Part shown: piece by piece, positions 1 to 6,756 of the stretch
Numbering within the stretch: position 1 is the first letter of the stretch
Layout: each line of letters begins with the position of its first letter
Assembly (NCBI GenBank): GCA_041740935.1
Contig: JBGSLA010000059.1
Location: forward strand, 1 to 11,623
Direction: 5' to 3'
DNA: 11,623 nucleotides
Origin: JBGSLA01 sp041740935
GTDB lineage: Bacteria > Desulfobacterota > Desulfobaccia > Desulfobaccales > 0-14-0-80-60-11
Notes under the pieces: model-generated
What the model was told of the DNA's origin: nothing
The model's database searches: none
What the model saw: the letters and a program-made list of their open reading frames with translations, nothing else
Made by a program: the position numbers and the translations under genes

Positions 1-1
1 C

Positions 2-1678
2 CTGGCCCGGGGCCGGGAGGCCTTCCCCATCAACACCGGGCATCTGATGCCGCCGGGCACCGATGCGGTGATCATGGTGGAAAATGTGCCGGACCCGGAG
101 GCCGATCCCCTCACGGTGGAGGCCCCGGTGTTCCCCTGGCACAACGTCCGCCGGGTGGGGGAGGACCTGGTGGCCGGCGAGATGGTGCTGCCCGAAGGCG
201 TGGAGATCAGCCCCTGGGCCCAGGGGGCCATGCTGGCCGCGGGGGTGATGCGGGTGCTGGTGCGGCCGCGGCCCCGGGTGATCATCATCCCCACCGGCCG
301 GGAACTGGTGCCGGCGGCAGGCCTGGAGGCCGAGCCCCCGGCCGGGCGTTTGGTGGAGTTCAACTCGGTCATTCTGTCGGGACTGGTGGAAAAGGCCGGG
401 GGGCTGCCGGAAGTCTGGCCCATCGTACCCGACGACGCCGCGGCCCTCACCGAGGTCCTGAAGCGGGCGCTGGCGGCGGGAGATCTGGTGATGATCAATG
501 CCGGCTCTTCCGCGGGGAGCGAAGATTACACCTACCAGGCGGTGGCGGCCCTGGGGGAGGTGCTGGTGCACGGGGTGGCCATGATGCCGGGCAAACCCAC
601 CCTGCTGGGGGTGGCGGCGGGCAAGCCGGTCATCGGCAACCCGGGCTACCCGGTGTCCGCGGTGCTGTCCTTCGAGGAGTTCGCCCAGCCCCTGATCGCC
701 GGCTGGGCCGGCCGGCGCCTGGCCCCCCGCCCTACCCTATTGGCGCACCCGTCCCAGAATCTGCCCTCCAAACCGGGGCTCACCGAGTTCATCCGGGTGA
801 CCCTGGGCCGGGTGGGCGACCGGGTCATGGCCACGCCGCTGCCCCGAGGCGCGGGCACCATCACCTCCCTGGTGCGGGCCGACGGTCTTTTGAGGATCCC
901 GGCCTTAAGCGAGGGCCTGGAAGAAGACCGGCCGGTGGAGGCCGAGCTTCTGGTCCCCCCGGAGGACATCGAGGGCACCCTGGTGGTTTTGGGGAGCCAT
1001 GACAACACCCTGGACCTGTTGGCCACCCTGCTCCGCCGCCGGGACCCCCGGCTGCGCCTGTCTTCCGGGCACGTGGGGAGCCTCGGGGGCCTCATGGCCC
1101 TGCGCCAGGGCCGGGCCCACCTGGGCGGCTCCCACCTCTACGATCCGGAGACCAACTCCTACAACGTGCCCTACATCCAAAAATATCTGGCCGGCCTGCC
1201 CCTCAAACTCATCAACCTGGCCTGGCGCCAGCAGGGCTTTATCGTCCTGCCCCAAAATCCCCTGAACATCCGCACCGCGGCCGACCTCACCCGGCCGGAG
1301 GTGCGCTTCATCAACCGCCAGCGGGGCGCGGGCACCAGGCTCCTGCTGGATTTTCTCCTCAAGCAGGAAGGCCTCGACCCGGCCGCCGTCCAGGGGTATG
1401 ACCGGGAGGAATACACCCACATGGCGGTGGCCGCCAACGTCAAGTCCGGCACCGCGGACGCGGGGCTGGGCATCCTGGCCGCAGCCCGGGCCCTGGGGCT
1501 CGATTTTGTGCCCCTGACCCCGGAGCGCTACGACCTGGTGGTGCCGCTCCCCACCTTCGAGGACCCCCGCTTCCAGGCGTTGCTGGCGGTTATTCGGTCC
1601 GGGGAGTTCAAAACCGGGGCCGAGGCCCTGGGGGGCTACGACTTGAAGGACTGCGGCAAGATCGTCTGGGAGCAATAG
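2..1678 (+). CDS. MoeA-like molybdopterin biosynthesis protein fused to a PBP-like domain (5' end outside window)
   Basis: The reading frame is open from base 2, and homologous MoeA residues (INTGHLMPPGTDAV) lie upstream of the first visible ATG at 47, so the gene begins before the window. Of 558 visible residues, about 1-320 are the MoeA fold. This includes the pterin/molybdate-binding segment NAGSSAGSEDYT (166-177), the following PGKPT...GNPGYPVSA block (196-219), and the C-terminal beta-barrel domain. MoeA family proteins insert molybdate or tungstate into adenylylated molybdopterin in the cytoplasm. Residues about 324-558 match the PBP-like domain (helix-turn-strand binding-protein fold, with GSHDNTLDLL near its start and RQRGAGTRLLLDFLL inside) that is fused to MoeA in many anaerobes and archaea; it may bind an oxyanion or ligand, but that role is inferred. 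No Moco gene is adjacent in the visible DNA. The stop is TAG at 1676. Family assignment is secure; metal (Mo or W) is not decided by sequence. Confidence 0.93.
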   Translation: MARGREAFPINTGHLMPPGTDAVIMVENVPDPEADPLTVEAPVFPWHNVRRVGEDLVAGEMVLPEGVEISPWAQGAMLAAGVMRVLVRPRPRVIIIPTGRELVPAAGLEAEPPAGRLVEFNSVILSGLVEKAGGLPEVWPIVPDDAAALTEVLKRALAAGDLVMINAGSSAGSEDYTYQAVAALGEVLVHGVAMMPGKPTLLGVAAGKPVIGNPGYPVSAVLSFEEFAQPLIAGWAGRRLAPRPTLLAHPSQNLPSKPGLTEFIRVTLGRVGDRVMATPLPRGAGTITSLVRADGLLRIPALSEGLEEDRPVEAELLVPPEDIEGTLVVLGSHDNTLDLLATLLRRRDPRLRLSSGHVGSLGGLMALRQGRAHLGGSHLYDPETNSYNVPYIQKYLAGLPLKLINLAWRQQGFIVLPQNPLNIRTAADLTRPEVRFINRQRGAGTRLLLDFLLKQEGLDPAAVQGYDREEYTHMAVAANVKSGTADAGLGILAAARALGLDFVPLTPERYDLVVPLPTFEDPRFQALLAVIRSGEFKTGAEALGGYDLKDCGKIVWEQ

Positions 1679-1802
1679 AGGAAGAAAAGATGGCTTGATG
1701 TCTTTATGAGGAGGCCATGCCGCCCGGCAAGCAAGGAAAACCTCTCCCCGCCGGACGGTTGGTTTTTGCGGGAACCAGGTCCGGAGGCCAAATCTTTTCC
1801 CA

Positions 1803-2588
1803 TCAACTCCAGAACCGCCGGCCCGCTGCCAACATCAGCAGGCCTGGCCCCAGGAGCAGGAGACTGGTGGGGAGGGGAACGGGATTAAGTTGGGATACAG
1901 CAAGAATCTCATTGTCCGATAGGGCCGTGTTGAAAATTCTCACCTCATCCAGGTAGCCGATAAAAGGATCGGCGGCGCCCAGACCTGATTTGCCGAAGTA
2001 CAAGTCCCCGGCGCCTTCCATCATATTTCCCTCAAAGGTCAGATAACTTTCAGAATAGCCATCCAGAAAGCCGCTGAGCGCATACTGGCCTTTAACACTC
2101 TCAAATTTCCAGGCTACGTGATGCCATTGGCCAACAGGGGGCGCGGCAAAGATCCCCTCAAAGCCCGTATCGGTGCCGACGGAAAACCACAAGGGATGGG
2201 GGGAAGTCGGCTCAGCCGGGTCTCCCCCATAACCCTCGATCTTCCAACCTTGGTTATAATCCACAACCACATATTGGTTGCTGGTCGCAGAGGGGTCAAG
2301 CAATACCCAGAAGGCAATGGTGAACCCTTGATTCGGGTTGATATTGAAAGCTGATGTATGCGGTACGGCAATAAAGGAATCCTCGGAGCCGGTGAAGAAA
2401 TAGGCGCCGCCGAACCTCCCGGAGGTGGCGGTGGCCAGCACTTCTGAGGCATGATGATTGTTCCCGGAGGCATCCAGACCGTTGCCGTTGAGGGGATAGT
2501 AAGCTACCAAATCCGCGCCCCCTGCCCCTGGCATCGCCGTTACCAGCAGAAATTCACACAGCAGCAAAGCCAGAATTCTCAGAATCAT
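1803..2588 (-). CDS. Exported LamG/concanavalin-A-fold protein with PEP-CTERM-type sorting tail
   Basis: A 261-residue protein. The start at 2588 is chosen because an excellent Shine-Dalgarno (AGGAGG, 2594-2599) lies 5 bases upstream, and the first 24 residues (MILRILALLLCEFLLVTA...) form a signal peptide; the longer frame to 2687 adds a polar stretch before it. Residues about 26-235 are a LamG-like beta-sandwich: VAYYPLNGNGLDASGNNHHA (28-47), the central FTIAFWV (89-95), GQWHHVAW (153-160) and the classic ending GYLDEVRIFNTALSDNEI (211-228). The last 25 residues have VPLP (237-240), a hydrophobic segment and an Arg-Arg pair, the layout of PEP-CTERM/VPLP signals recognised by exosortase. Such proteins are delivered to the cell surface or matrix. 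No exosortase gene is in the window. The DNA is more A+T-rich than its neighbours, which may indicate transfer. The gene converges on the MoeA-like gene and diverges from rubrerythrin. Ligand unknown. Confidence 0.88.
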   Translation of the reverse strand: MILRILALLLCEFLLVTAMPGAGGADLVAYYPLNGNGLDASGNNHHASEVLATATSGRFGGAYFFTGSEDSFIAVPHTSAFNINPNQGFTIAFWVLLDPSATSNQYVVVDYNQGWKIEGYGGDPAEPTSPHPLWFSVGTDTGFEGIFAAPPVGQWHHVAWKFESVKGQYALSGFLDGYSESYLTFEGNMMEGAGDLYFGKSGLGAADPFIGYLDEVRIFNTALSDNEILAVSQLNPVPLPTSLLLLGPGLLMLAAGRRFWS

Positions 2589-2914
2589 TGTCCCCTCCTG
2601 ACTGATCGTCTCAGACGCACTGTTTGGCTCATTGCCCGGCGAATTGATTTGAATGGTCCCGGTCTGTTCCAGGTTTTTTCGGTCCACTATCCACTCACTT
2701 TTCGGAAAAAAATTTAAAAAACTTCAAACTTCCAGGGAACAGGGAGCCCGGCAATCGAGAACCCGCAACTTTCCCCTTTTCAGCATCAAGAAACGGTTGA
2801 CTTTTGCCCTGGGATACCCACTTTTTATGGGAGATTGCCGAACCGTCGGGAGTTGGGGACTGCCCCACCCCATGTGGTTTTTTCCTAACTTCTGTTTGAC
2901 TCAAGGAGAATTTC
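2589..2914. promoter_or_regulatory. Divergent intergenic region between the LamG gene and rubrerythrin
   Basis: This 326-base gap separates two divergently transcribed genes and must hold both promoters. It is A+T-rich in the middle (A/T tract about 2703-2726). On the plus strand TTGACT (2797-2802) resembles a -35 box, but the best -10-like match (TTTTAT, 2823-2828) is 20 bases away, so the assignment is weak. I found no sigma-54 -24/-12 pair for the LamG gene and no PerR-type inverted repeat for rubrerythrin. Open frames here are short and unconvincing. Confidence 0.35.
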
Positions 2915-3496
2915 ATGGACCTGAAAGGCAGCCGCACCGAAAAAAACCTGCTGGCCGCGTTCGCCGGCGAATCCCAGGCCCGGAACCGCTACACCTATTC
3001 CGCCGGCGTCGCCCGGAAGGCGGGCTTCGAGCTGATCGCCGCGGTGTTTCTGGAAACTGCGGACAACGAAAAAGAGCACGCCAAGGTGTTTTTTAAATAC
3101 CTGACCCAGACCGGCGGCGGCGAAGTGGAGATCGCCGCGGCCTACCCCTTTCATCTGGGGGACACGGCCGGCAATCTGGAGTCTGCGGCCCAGGGGGAAA
3201 ACTACGAGTGGACCACCATGTACCAGGACTTCGCCAAGATGGCGGATGAAGAGGGCTTCCAGGAGGTGGCCATTTCTTTCCGGGAAGTCGCCAAGGTGGA
3301 AAAATTCCATGAGGAGCGCTACCGGGCCCTGCTGGCGCGGGTCAAGGACGGCAGCTTTTTCCTCCGGGCCGAGCCCCTCAAATGGCACTGCCGCAATTGC
3401 GGCTACGTGGTCTGGGGACACCATCCCCCCGATCCCTGCCCCGCCTGCCGGCACCCCAAGGCCTATTACGAGCCCTGGGCGGAAAACTGGCGGTGA
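2915..3496 (+). CDS. rbr: Rubrerythrin
   Basis: A 193-residue, full-length rubrerythrin: a cytoplasmic non-haem iron protein that reduces hydrogen peroxide to water in anaerobes and microaerophiles, taking electrons from rubredoxin or NAD(P)H-linked reductases. Residues 1-140 form the ferritin-like four-helix diiron domain. Visible ligands are E19, the ExxH pair E52/H55, E95 and E98 in the GENYEW motif, and a second ExxH pair E129/H132. Residues about 157-193 form the rubredoxin-like domain with two CxxC knuckles, C159/C162 and C175/C178, for the Fe(SCys)4 site. The ATG at 2915 is supported by AAGGAG (2903-2908) six bases upstream. No redox partner gene is adjacent; it looks monocistronic, followed by a repeat-rich gap that includes a perfect palindrome. 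All expected metal ligands are present. Confidence 0.97.
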   Translation: MDLKGSRTEKNLLAAFAGESQARNRYTYSAGVARKAGFELIAAVFLETADNEKEHAKVFFKYLTQTGGGEVEIAAAYPFHLGDTAGNLESAAQGENYEWTTMYQDFAKMADEEGFQEVAISFREVAKVEKFHEERYRALLARVKDGSFFLRAEPLKWHCRNCGYVVWGHHPPDPCPACRHPKAYYEPWAENWR

Positions 3497-3565
3497 GTCT
3501 TTCGGGGGAATGAATCCCGGCGCTTAGAGGGGATGCGGACACCGATAGAACGCCTGTCCTGAAAA

Positions 3566-3590
3566 GTCCAGGGTCCAGAGTCCAGGGTCA
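3566..3590. repeat. Tandem heptamer array, GTCCAGG type
   Basis: Three consecutive units of GTCCAGG, the middle one GTCCAGA, plus a partial fourth unit. Read on the other strand the unit is CCTGGAC/TCTGGAC, the same type as the array beside the icd stop codon. Confidence 0.8.
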
Positions 3591-3617
3591 TAGCGGCGGG
3601 CAGTGCCCGCCGCTATG
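3589..3617. repeat. Perfect 29-base palindrome downstream of rubrerythrin
   Basis: CATAGCGGCGGGCA and its exact reverse complement are separated by a single G, giving a 14-bp GC-rich stem. In the rubrerythrin direction it is followed 10 bases later by TTTTCATGC, so it might help end or stabilise the rubrerythrin transcript, but the T-run is too distant for a canonical intrinsic terminator. Confidence 0.8.
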
Positions 3618-3660
3618 ACTACGCGGCTTTTCATGCTTTGCGGGTGGGCCGTCTCCGGCC
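3589..3660 (+). repeat. Modular intergenic repeat, copy A (hairpin plus TTTTCATGC box)
   Basis: The palindrome is followed by the box at 3628-3651, which reads TTTTCATGC, then TTTGCGGGTGGGCCG. The same box, with only transitions, is found on the opposite strand at 4914-4937 and 9188-9211, each time beside a GC-rich hairpin. After the box comes a smaller hairpin (3647-3660). Confidence 0.7.
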
Positions 3661-3772
3661 GCCCCTGGTCCCGGCGGGCGCTTAAGGCCCACTCCACCAA
3701 CTATTTATTGGCTTTGAAAGAAACAGGGATTCGGGAGTCAGTGACCTGAGAAATCCGCCAGCGCCTGCAACT

Positions 3773-3800
3773 GACTGCCGACTGCTGACCGCTGACTGCT
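3773..3800. repeat. Tandem heptamer array, GACTGCT type
   Basis: Four consecutive seven-base units: GACTGCC, GACTGCT, GACCGCT, GACTGCT. It lies 8 bases beyond the stop codon of the 91-residue gene on the other strand. A weaker two-unit copy of a related repeat (GGGATTC, GGGAGTC) is at 3726-3739. Confidence 0.75.
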
Positions 3801-3807
3801 CCCTCCC

Positions 3808-4083
3808 TCAGGGCAGGCGCACCAGACAGGAGGAATCCAGGAGATGCACCCCGCTGGCGACCTCCCCCGGGGTCCCCGTTAGTTGTCGGGTGACCTTGTT
3901 GAGGAGGATGCGGGCCTCGGGGAGGGACGCGGGGTCCAGGCGGCGGGCTTGTTGATTTTCCTGGGAAATCAACAGTTCAAATACCGGAGAGGAGGCCTGG
4001 CGGGGGAGGCGGGATTTCTTTTGAGGACCGTCGCCGGTGGCCTCCTGGCCTTTTACCAGGGTCAGATTGGCTTCCACTTTCAT
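3808..4083 (-). CDS. Hypothetical 91-residue protein
   Basis: I do not recognise this protein. The ATG at 4083 is preferred over a TTG at 4110 because the latter only adds a short Pro/Gly-containing leader. Neither start has a strong Shine-Dalgarno. It has a polar, basic N-terminal part (residues about 10-32, rich in Lys, Arg, Gln, Ser) and a predicted helical region (about 33-70) with FELLISQENQQARRLDP and EARILLNKVTRQL. The C-terminus is hydrophobic, HLLDSSCLVRLP. There is no signal peptide, membrane segment or metal motif. Codon use is GC-rich but less so than in plsY. It is transcribed away from plsY and converges on the rubrerythrin side. The leucine-rich helix followed by a conserved-looking LDSSxLVRL end suggests a real small cytoplasmic protein, but the opposite strand also has an open frame here (3883-4113), so confidence is moderate. 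Confidence 0.55.
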   Translation of the reverse strand: MKVEANLTLVKGQEATGDGPQKKSRLPRQASSPVFELLISQENQQARRLDPASLPEARILLNKVTRQLTGTPGEVASGVHLLDSSCLVRLP

Positions 4084-4219
4084 AGGACAAACACCCTGTG
4101 GCTCCCCCAATAATACCTAACGGCAACTTTTTTATCGGCTTTTTGCGGGATTTTCTTTAAAATGGCCCCAAGGTGCAGGCCGTCAACCTGCCTGCGCCTC
4201 CCTTAAAGGATCGCCGGGC
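4084..4219. promoter_or_regulatory. Divergent promoter region between the 91-residue gene and plsY
   Basis: A 136-base gap that is A+T-rich at 4110-4165. TAAAAT at 4158-4163 is a possible -10 element for plsY, but no good -35 box lies at the right distance. AAAGGA at 4205-4210 is the likely ribosome binding site for plsY, nine bases before the ATG. Confidence 0.35.
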
Positions 4220-4816
4220 ATGGTATATTTTCTGGGATTGGTGGGGCTTGCCTATTTCCTGGGATCCTTGCCCACCGGGCTTTTGGTGGCCCGGCTGCTG
4301 GGGGGGCCCGACCCCCGCCGCACCGGCAGCGGCAACCTCGGGGCCGCCAACCTGTTCCGCCTGCTGGGACGCAACGCCGGGGTCTTCACCTTTCTCGGGG
4401 ACACCCTCAAAGGCGCGCTGCCGGTCTTTGTGGCCCTCTACTGGCTGACCCCCCTGGAAGCCTGGCATGACCCCGCCGTGGCCGCGGTGGGGCTGGCCGC
4501 GGTCCTGGGTCATATTTTCCCGATATTTCTCAAATTCCAGGGCGGCAAAGCGGTGGCCACCTCCTTCGGGGTGGTGGCGGTGCTCTGTCCTTTGGCCGCG
4601 ATCAACCTTTTTGTGGTGTTCGCCGTCACCCTGCACCAGGTGCGCATCTTCTCCGTGGGCTCGCTGGTCTGCGCCTGGCTTTTGCCCCTGGCGGTGGGGC
4701 TGTTTTGCGACTCCAGGGCCTATCTGTTCCTGGCCGGCCTCCTCTCCGGCCTGGTCCTGTGGCGCCACCGGGAGAATCTCCTGCGCTTGGCCCGGGGGGA
4801 GGAGCCGCGCCTCTGA
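4220..4816 (+). CDS. plsY: Glycerol-3-phosphate acyltransferase PlsY
   Basis: A 198-residue integral inner-membrane enzyme that transfers an acyl group from acyl-phosphate (made by PlsX) to glycerol-3-phosphate, giving lysophosphatidic acid, the first step of bacterial phospholipid synthesis. All three family signature regions are present: GSLPTG (15-20), SGNLGAANLFR (37-47) with the following GDTLKGALP (60-68), and GHIFPIFLKFQGGKAVATSFG (97-117), which holds the phosphate-binding glycine-rich loop. Five or so hydrophobic segments alternate with these loops, and the C-terminal WRHRENLLRLARGEE (181-195) is typical. Length is normal for the family. The ATG is supported by AAAGGA nine bases upstream. 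plsX is not next to it. The 254-residue frame on the opposite strand is a shadow of this gene. Confidence 0.97.
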   Translation: MVYFLGLVGLAYFLGSLPTGLLVARLLGGPDPRRTGSGNLGAANLFRLLGRNAGVFTFLGDTLKGALPVFVALYWLTPLEAWHDPAVAAVGLAAVLGHIFPIFLKFQGGKAVATSFGVVAVLCPLAAINLFVVFAVTLHQVRIFSVGSLVCAWLLPLAVGLFCDSRAYLFLAGLLSGLVLWRHRENLLRLARGEEPRL

Positions 4817-4875
4817 TGCCGGCAGTGGTTTGCACTTTTGGTAAAAAATTTTGTGCTCAGAGATTGTTGGGGTAG

Positions 4876-4996
4876 TTACAGGGCTCATGGGAGGCAACCA
4901 TTCATGAGCCTTACGGTCCACCTGTGAAGCATGAAAAATGTCGCGCTGGCGCCCTCGCCGGCGAACGAACCGCCGAGGGCGGCGGTTCTACACAAA
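4876..4996 (-). repeat. Modular intergenic repeat, copy B (between plsY and the CBS gene)
   Basis: Read on the minus strand: a long imperfect hairpin with arms 4974-4992 and 4939-4957 (each ending in the GCCCTCG/CGAGGGC pair), then ACATTTTTCATGC, then the box related to GCGGGTGGGCCG (to 4914), then CCATGAGC and CTGT further on. Copy C (9165-9278) has the same parts in the same order. Copy B also contains a perfect 8-bp inverted repeat, GGCTCATG (4882-4889) and CATGAGCC (4903-4910), which seems to be part of an insertion relative to copy C. Confidence 0.72.
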
Positions 4997-5073
4997 ATGT
5001 TTCAGAAATCGCTATAAACCCTTAAAGACGGGAAAGGACTTTTCCCGATGAACCAATGGAAACGGAGGCTGGC

Positions 5074-5733
5074 ATGTTGGTCAAAGACTGGATGACCAAG
5101 GACCCCATCACCATCACCGACGAAACTTCCATGATGAAGGCTATCCATTTGATGAAGCAGAATCGCTTCCGGCGCCTGCCGGTGATGCACGAGGGCCGCC
5201 TGGTGGGCATCGTCTCCGACCGGGACCTGAAGGAGGCCTCGCCCTCCAAGGCCACCACCCTGGATGTCCACGAACTGTATTATCTGTTGGCCGAACTGCT
5301 GGTGAAGGACATCATGACCCGGGACCCGGTGACCGTCTCCCCGGACGACACCGTGGAGCACGCCGCCCAACTCATGCTGGAAAACACCATCTCCGGGCTG
5401 CCCGCGGTGGACGGCCAGGGGAAGGTGGTGGGCATTCTCACCCAGTCCGATGTGTTCCGGGCCTTCATGCACATCACCGGCATCCTCCAGGGGGGCGTCC
5501 AGTTCGCCCTGCGGCTGGAGGACCGCCCGGGCCTGATCAAGGAAGTGGTGGACCTGCTGCGCTCCCGGGGGGCCCGCTTCGTGAGCCTGCTCACCTCCTA
5601 CGCCACCGCCAAGGAAGGCTACCGGGACATCTACATCCGGGTCAAAAATCTTTCCCCGGAGGCTGTGAAAGCCGCGGAAAAGGATCTGGCCATCCCCCAC
5701 GAGGTGCTGTACGTTCTCCAAGAGGGCGACTGA
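5074..5733 (+). CDS. CBS-CBS-ACT domain protein (AcuB-like)
   Basis: A 219-residue cytoplasmic protein, likely a ligand-sensing regulator. The ATG at 5074 is chosen over the one at 5056 because GGAGG (5064-5068) lies five bases upstream, and the protein then starts directly at the first CBS domain, MLVKDWMTKDP. CBS1 spans about 1-56 (RLPVMHEGRLVGIVSDRDL) and CBS2 about 74-132 (VKDIMTRDPVTVSPDDT...GLPAVDGQGKVVGILTQSD). CBS pairs usually bind adenine nucleotides. Residues about 142-215 form an ACT domain (ALRLEDRPGLIKEVVDLLR), usually an amino-acid or small-effector sensor. This architecture is that of Bacillus AcuB and many proteins from anaerobes; the partner is unknown and no acetoin-utilisation gene is present here. 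The downstream metallo-beta-lactamase gene follows at once, suggesting one operon and perhaps a common process. Confidence 0.92.
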   Translation: MLVKDWMTKDPITITDETSMMKAIHLMKQNRFRRLPVMHEGRLVGIVSDRDLKEASPSKATTLDVHELYYLLAELLVKDIMTRDPVTVSPDDTVEHAAQLMLENTISGLPAVDGQGKVVGILTQSDVFRAFMHITGILQGGVQFALRLEDRPGLIKEVVDLLRSRGARFVSLLTSYATAKEGYRDIYIRVKNLSPEAVKAAEKDLAIPHEVLYVLQEGD

Positions 5734-5734
5734 C

Positions 5735-6643
5735 CTGTTCGTCCCGCCTCCGGAACAGCCGCGCTCCTTCGGGCCCATCGGTTTTTTGCCCGGCAACCAG
5801 GGAGGGCGCTACCCCTATTGTCATTCTCTGATTTTAACCGGGGAAGAGACCTGGGTGGTGGATCCGGCCTCGGATAAGGACTTTCTGGCCCGTCTGGCCC
5901 GCACCGGCAAGGTCACCCGGATTTTTTTGAGCCATTTCCATGAAGACCACCTGAAATACGCCTGGTTTTTCCGCGGGGCCGCGGTCCATGCGCCCTTGCA
6001 GGAAATGGCGGCCCTCACTTCGCTCGAGGGCATGTTCACCCTCATCGGCGCGACCCAGCCGGTTTTCCAGGACTATCTCCGGGAAACCCTGGCCCGGGAG
6101 TTTCATTTCCAGCCCTTCCCCGATCTCAGGGCTTATCAGCCCGGCGACCGCTTTATCAACGGGGATATCGTCCTGGAGGTGAGGGCCGCGCCGGGCCACA
6201 CCCCCGGCCACAGCTGCTTTGTGTTTCCCGAACAGGAGGTCATGTTCCTGGCGGATGTGGACCTGACCCCCTTCGGCCCCTGGTACGGCGACGCGGCCTC
6301 GAACCTGGAGGACTATGCCCAAACCCTGCGGGCTTTGAAGAAAACCCGGGCCGGGACCTACCTCACCGCCCACGAACAGGGGGTCTTCACCTGGGAGGAG
6401 GCCCAGGCCGGGCTGGATTATTTTGTCCAGGTAATACATGAGCGGGACGACATGCTTTGGGAACTGCTCGGGGAACCCCACGCGCTGGAGGAGTTGGTGG
6501 CGCGCCGCCCCATTTACCGGCGGCCCCGGGAGCCGGCCTTCGTGTACGACCACATGGAAGGGCAGATGCTCCAGAAGCACCTGGACCGACTGGCGAAGCA
6601 GGGCCGGGTGGCGGCCACCAAGGCGGGGTACGTCAGGGTTTGA
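5735..6643 (+). CDS. Metallo-beta-lactamase-fold hydrolase, start codon uncertain
   Basis: A cytoplasmic MBL-fold enzyme of about 302 residues if translation begins at CTG 5735, one base after the preceding stop. The only ATG/GTG/TTG-type start near the N-terminus is TTG 5786. It has no ribosome site, and starting there would remove FGPIGF, part of the expected first beta-strand before LPGNQGGRYPYCHSL. AGAGGG (5721-5726) is suitably placed for CTG 5735, so coupling to the CBS-ACT gene is likely. Numbering from CTG, the metal motif HxHxDH is HFHEDH (67-72), followed by GHTPGH (H155), the ADVD metal-site region (about 173-176) and TAHEQG (H213). The C-terminal 80 residues include a helix-rich winged-helix-like tail (DHMEGQMLQKHLDRLAKQGRV). 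Substrate unknown; glyoxalase-II-like or related thioester/phosphodiester hydrolysis are possibilities only. Confidence 0.88.
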   Translation: MFVPPPEQPRSFGPIGFLPGNQGGRYPYCHSLILTGEETWVVDPASDKDFLARLARTGKVTRIFLSHFHEDHLKYAWFFRGAAVHAPLQEMAALTSLEGMFTLIGATQPVFQDYLRETLAREFHFQPFPDLRAYQPGDRFINGDIVLEVRAAPGHTPGHSCFVFPEQEVMFLADVDLTPFGPWYGDAASNLEDYAQTLRALKKTRAGTYLTAHEQGVFTWEEAQAGLDYFVQVIHERDDMLWELLGEPHALEELVARRPIYRRPREPAFVYDHMEGQMLQKHLDRLAKQGRVAATKAGYVRV

Positions 6644-6660
6644 TCAGGGGGGGTAAGAGG

Positions 6661-6681
6661 GTTCTGGGTTCTGGGTTCTGG
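6661..6681. repeat. Tandem heptamer array, GTTCTGG type
   Basis: Three perfect consecutive GTTCTGG units followed by a degenerate GGGTTGGG, 17 bases after the MBL stop codon. The same unit recurs at 10353-10380 beside rlmN. Confidence 0.85.
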
Positions 6682-6756
6682 GGGTTGGGAAAGAAATAAT
6701 AGAGGCTTTGGCAAACGTGGTTCATGTTGTCATCCAAAACGATGTGAAGGATCTCA

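Larger units (their letters stand above)
3497..3807. other. Repeat-rich intergenic region after rubrerythrin
   Basis: No convincing gene lies in this 311-base gap between the convergent rubrerythrin and 91-residue genes. It contains a heptamer array (3566-3590), a perfect 29-base palindrome (3589-3617), the TTTTCATGC box of the modular repeat (3628-3651), a small hairpin GGCCG/CGGCC (3647-3660), a weak two-copy heptamer (3726-3739) and a four-copy heptamer array (3773-3800). Most of the gap is therefore accounted for by repeats. Confidence 0.75.

Noticed and set aside
905..1675. A 256-residue minus-strand frame opposite the MoeA-PBP gene
   Set aside because: Shadow of a clearly homologous gene; no signal, motif or ribosome site.
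1717..1956. A 79-residue plus-strand frame preceded by GAGGAGG, just after the MoeA-like gene
   Set aside because: The purine run is only two bases from the ATG, the product is not recognisable, and most of it lies antisense to the LamG gene. A decayed gene start cannot be excluded.
2797..2828. A sigma-70 promoter for rubrerythrin (TTGACT with TTTTAT)
   Set aside because: The 20-base spacing is too long for a confident call; kept only as a note in the intergenic entry.
4882..4910. Intrinsic terminator of plsY at the GGCTCATG/CATGAGCC inverted repeat
   Set aside because: The stem is short, has a 13-base loop and no following T-run in the plsY direction; it is better explained as part of modular repeat copy B.
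4157..4921. A 254-residue minus-strand frame opposite plsY
   Set aside because: Gln/His/Gly-rich shadow of a gene with complete family motifs.
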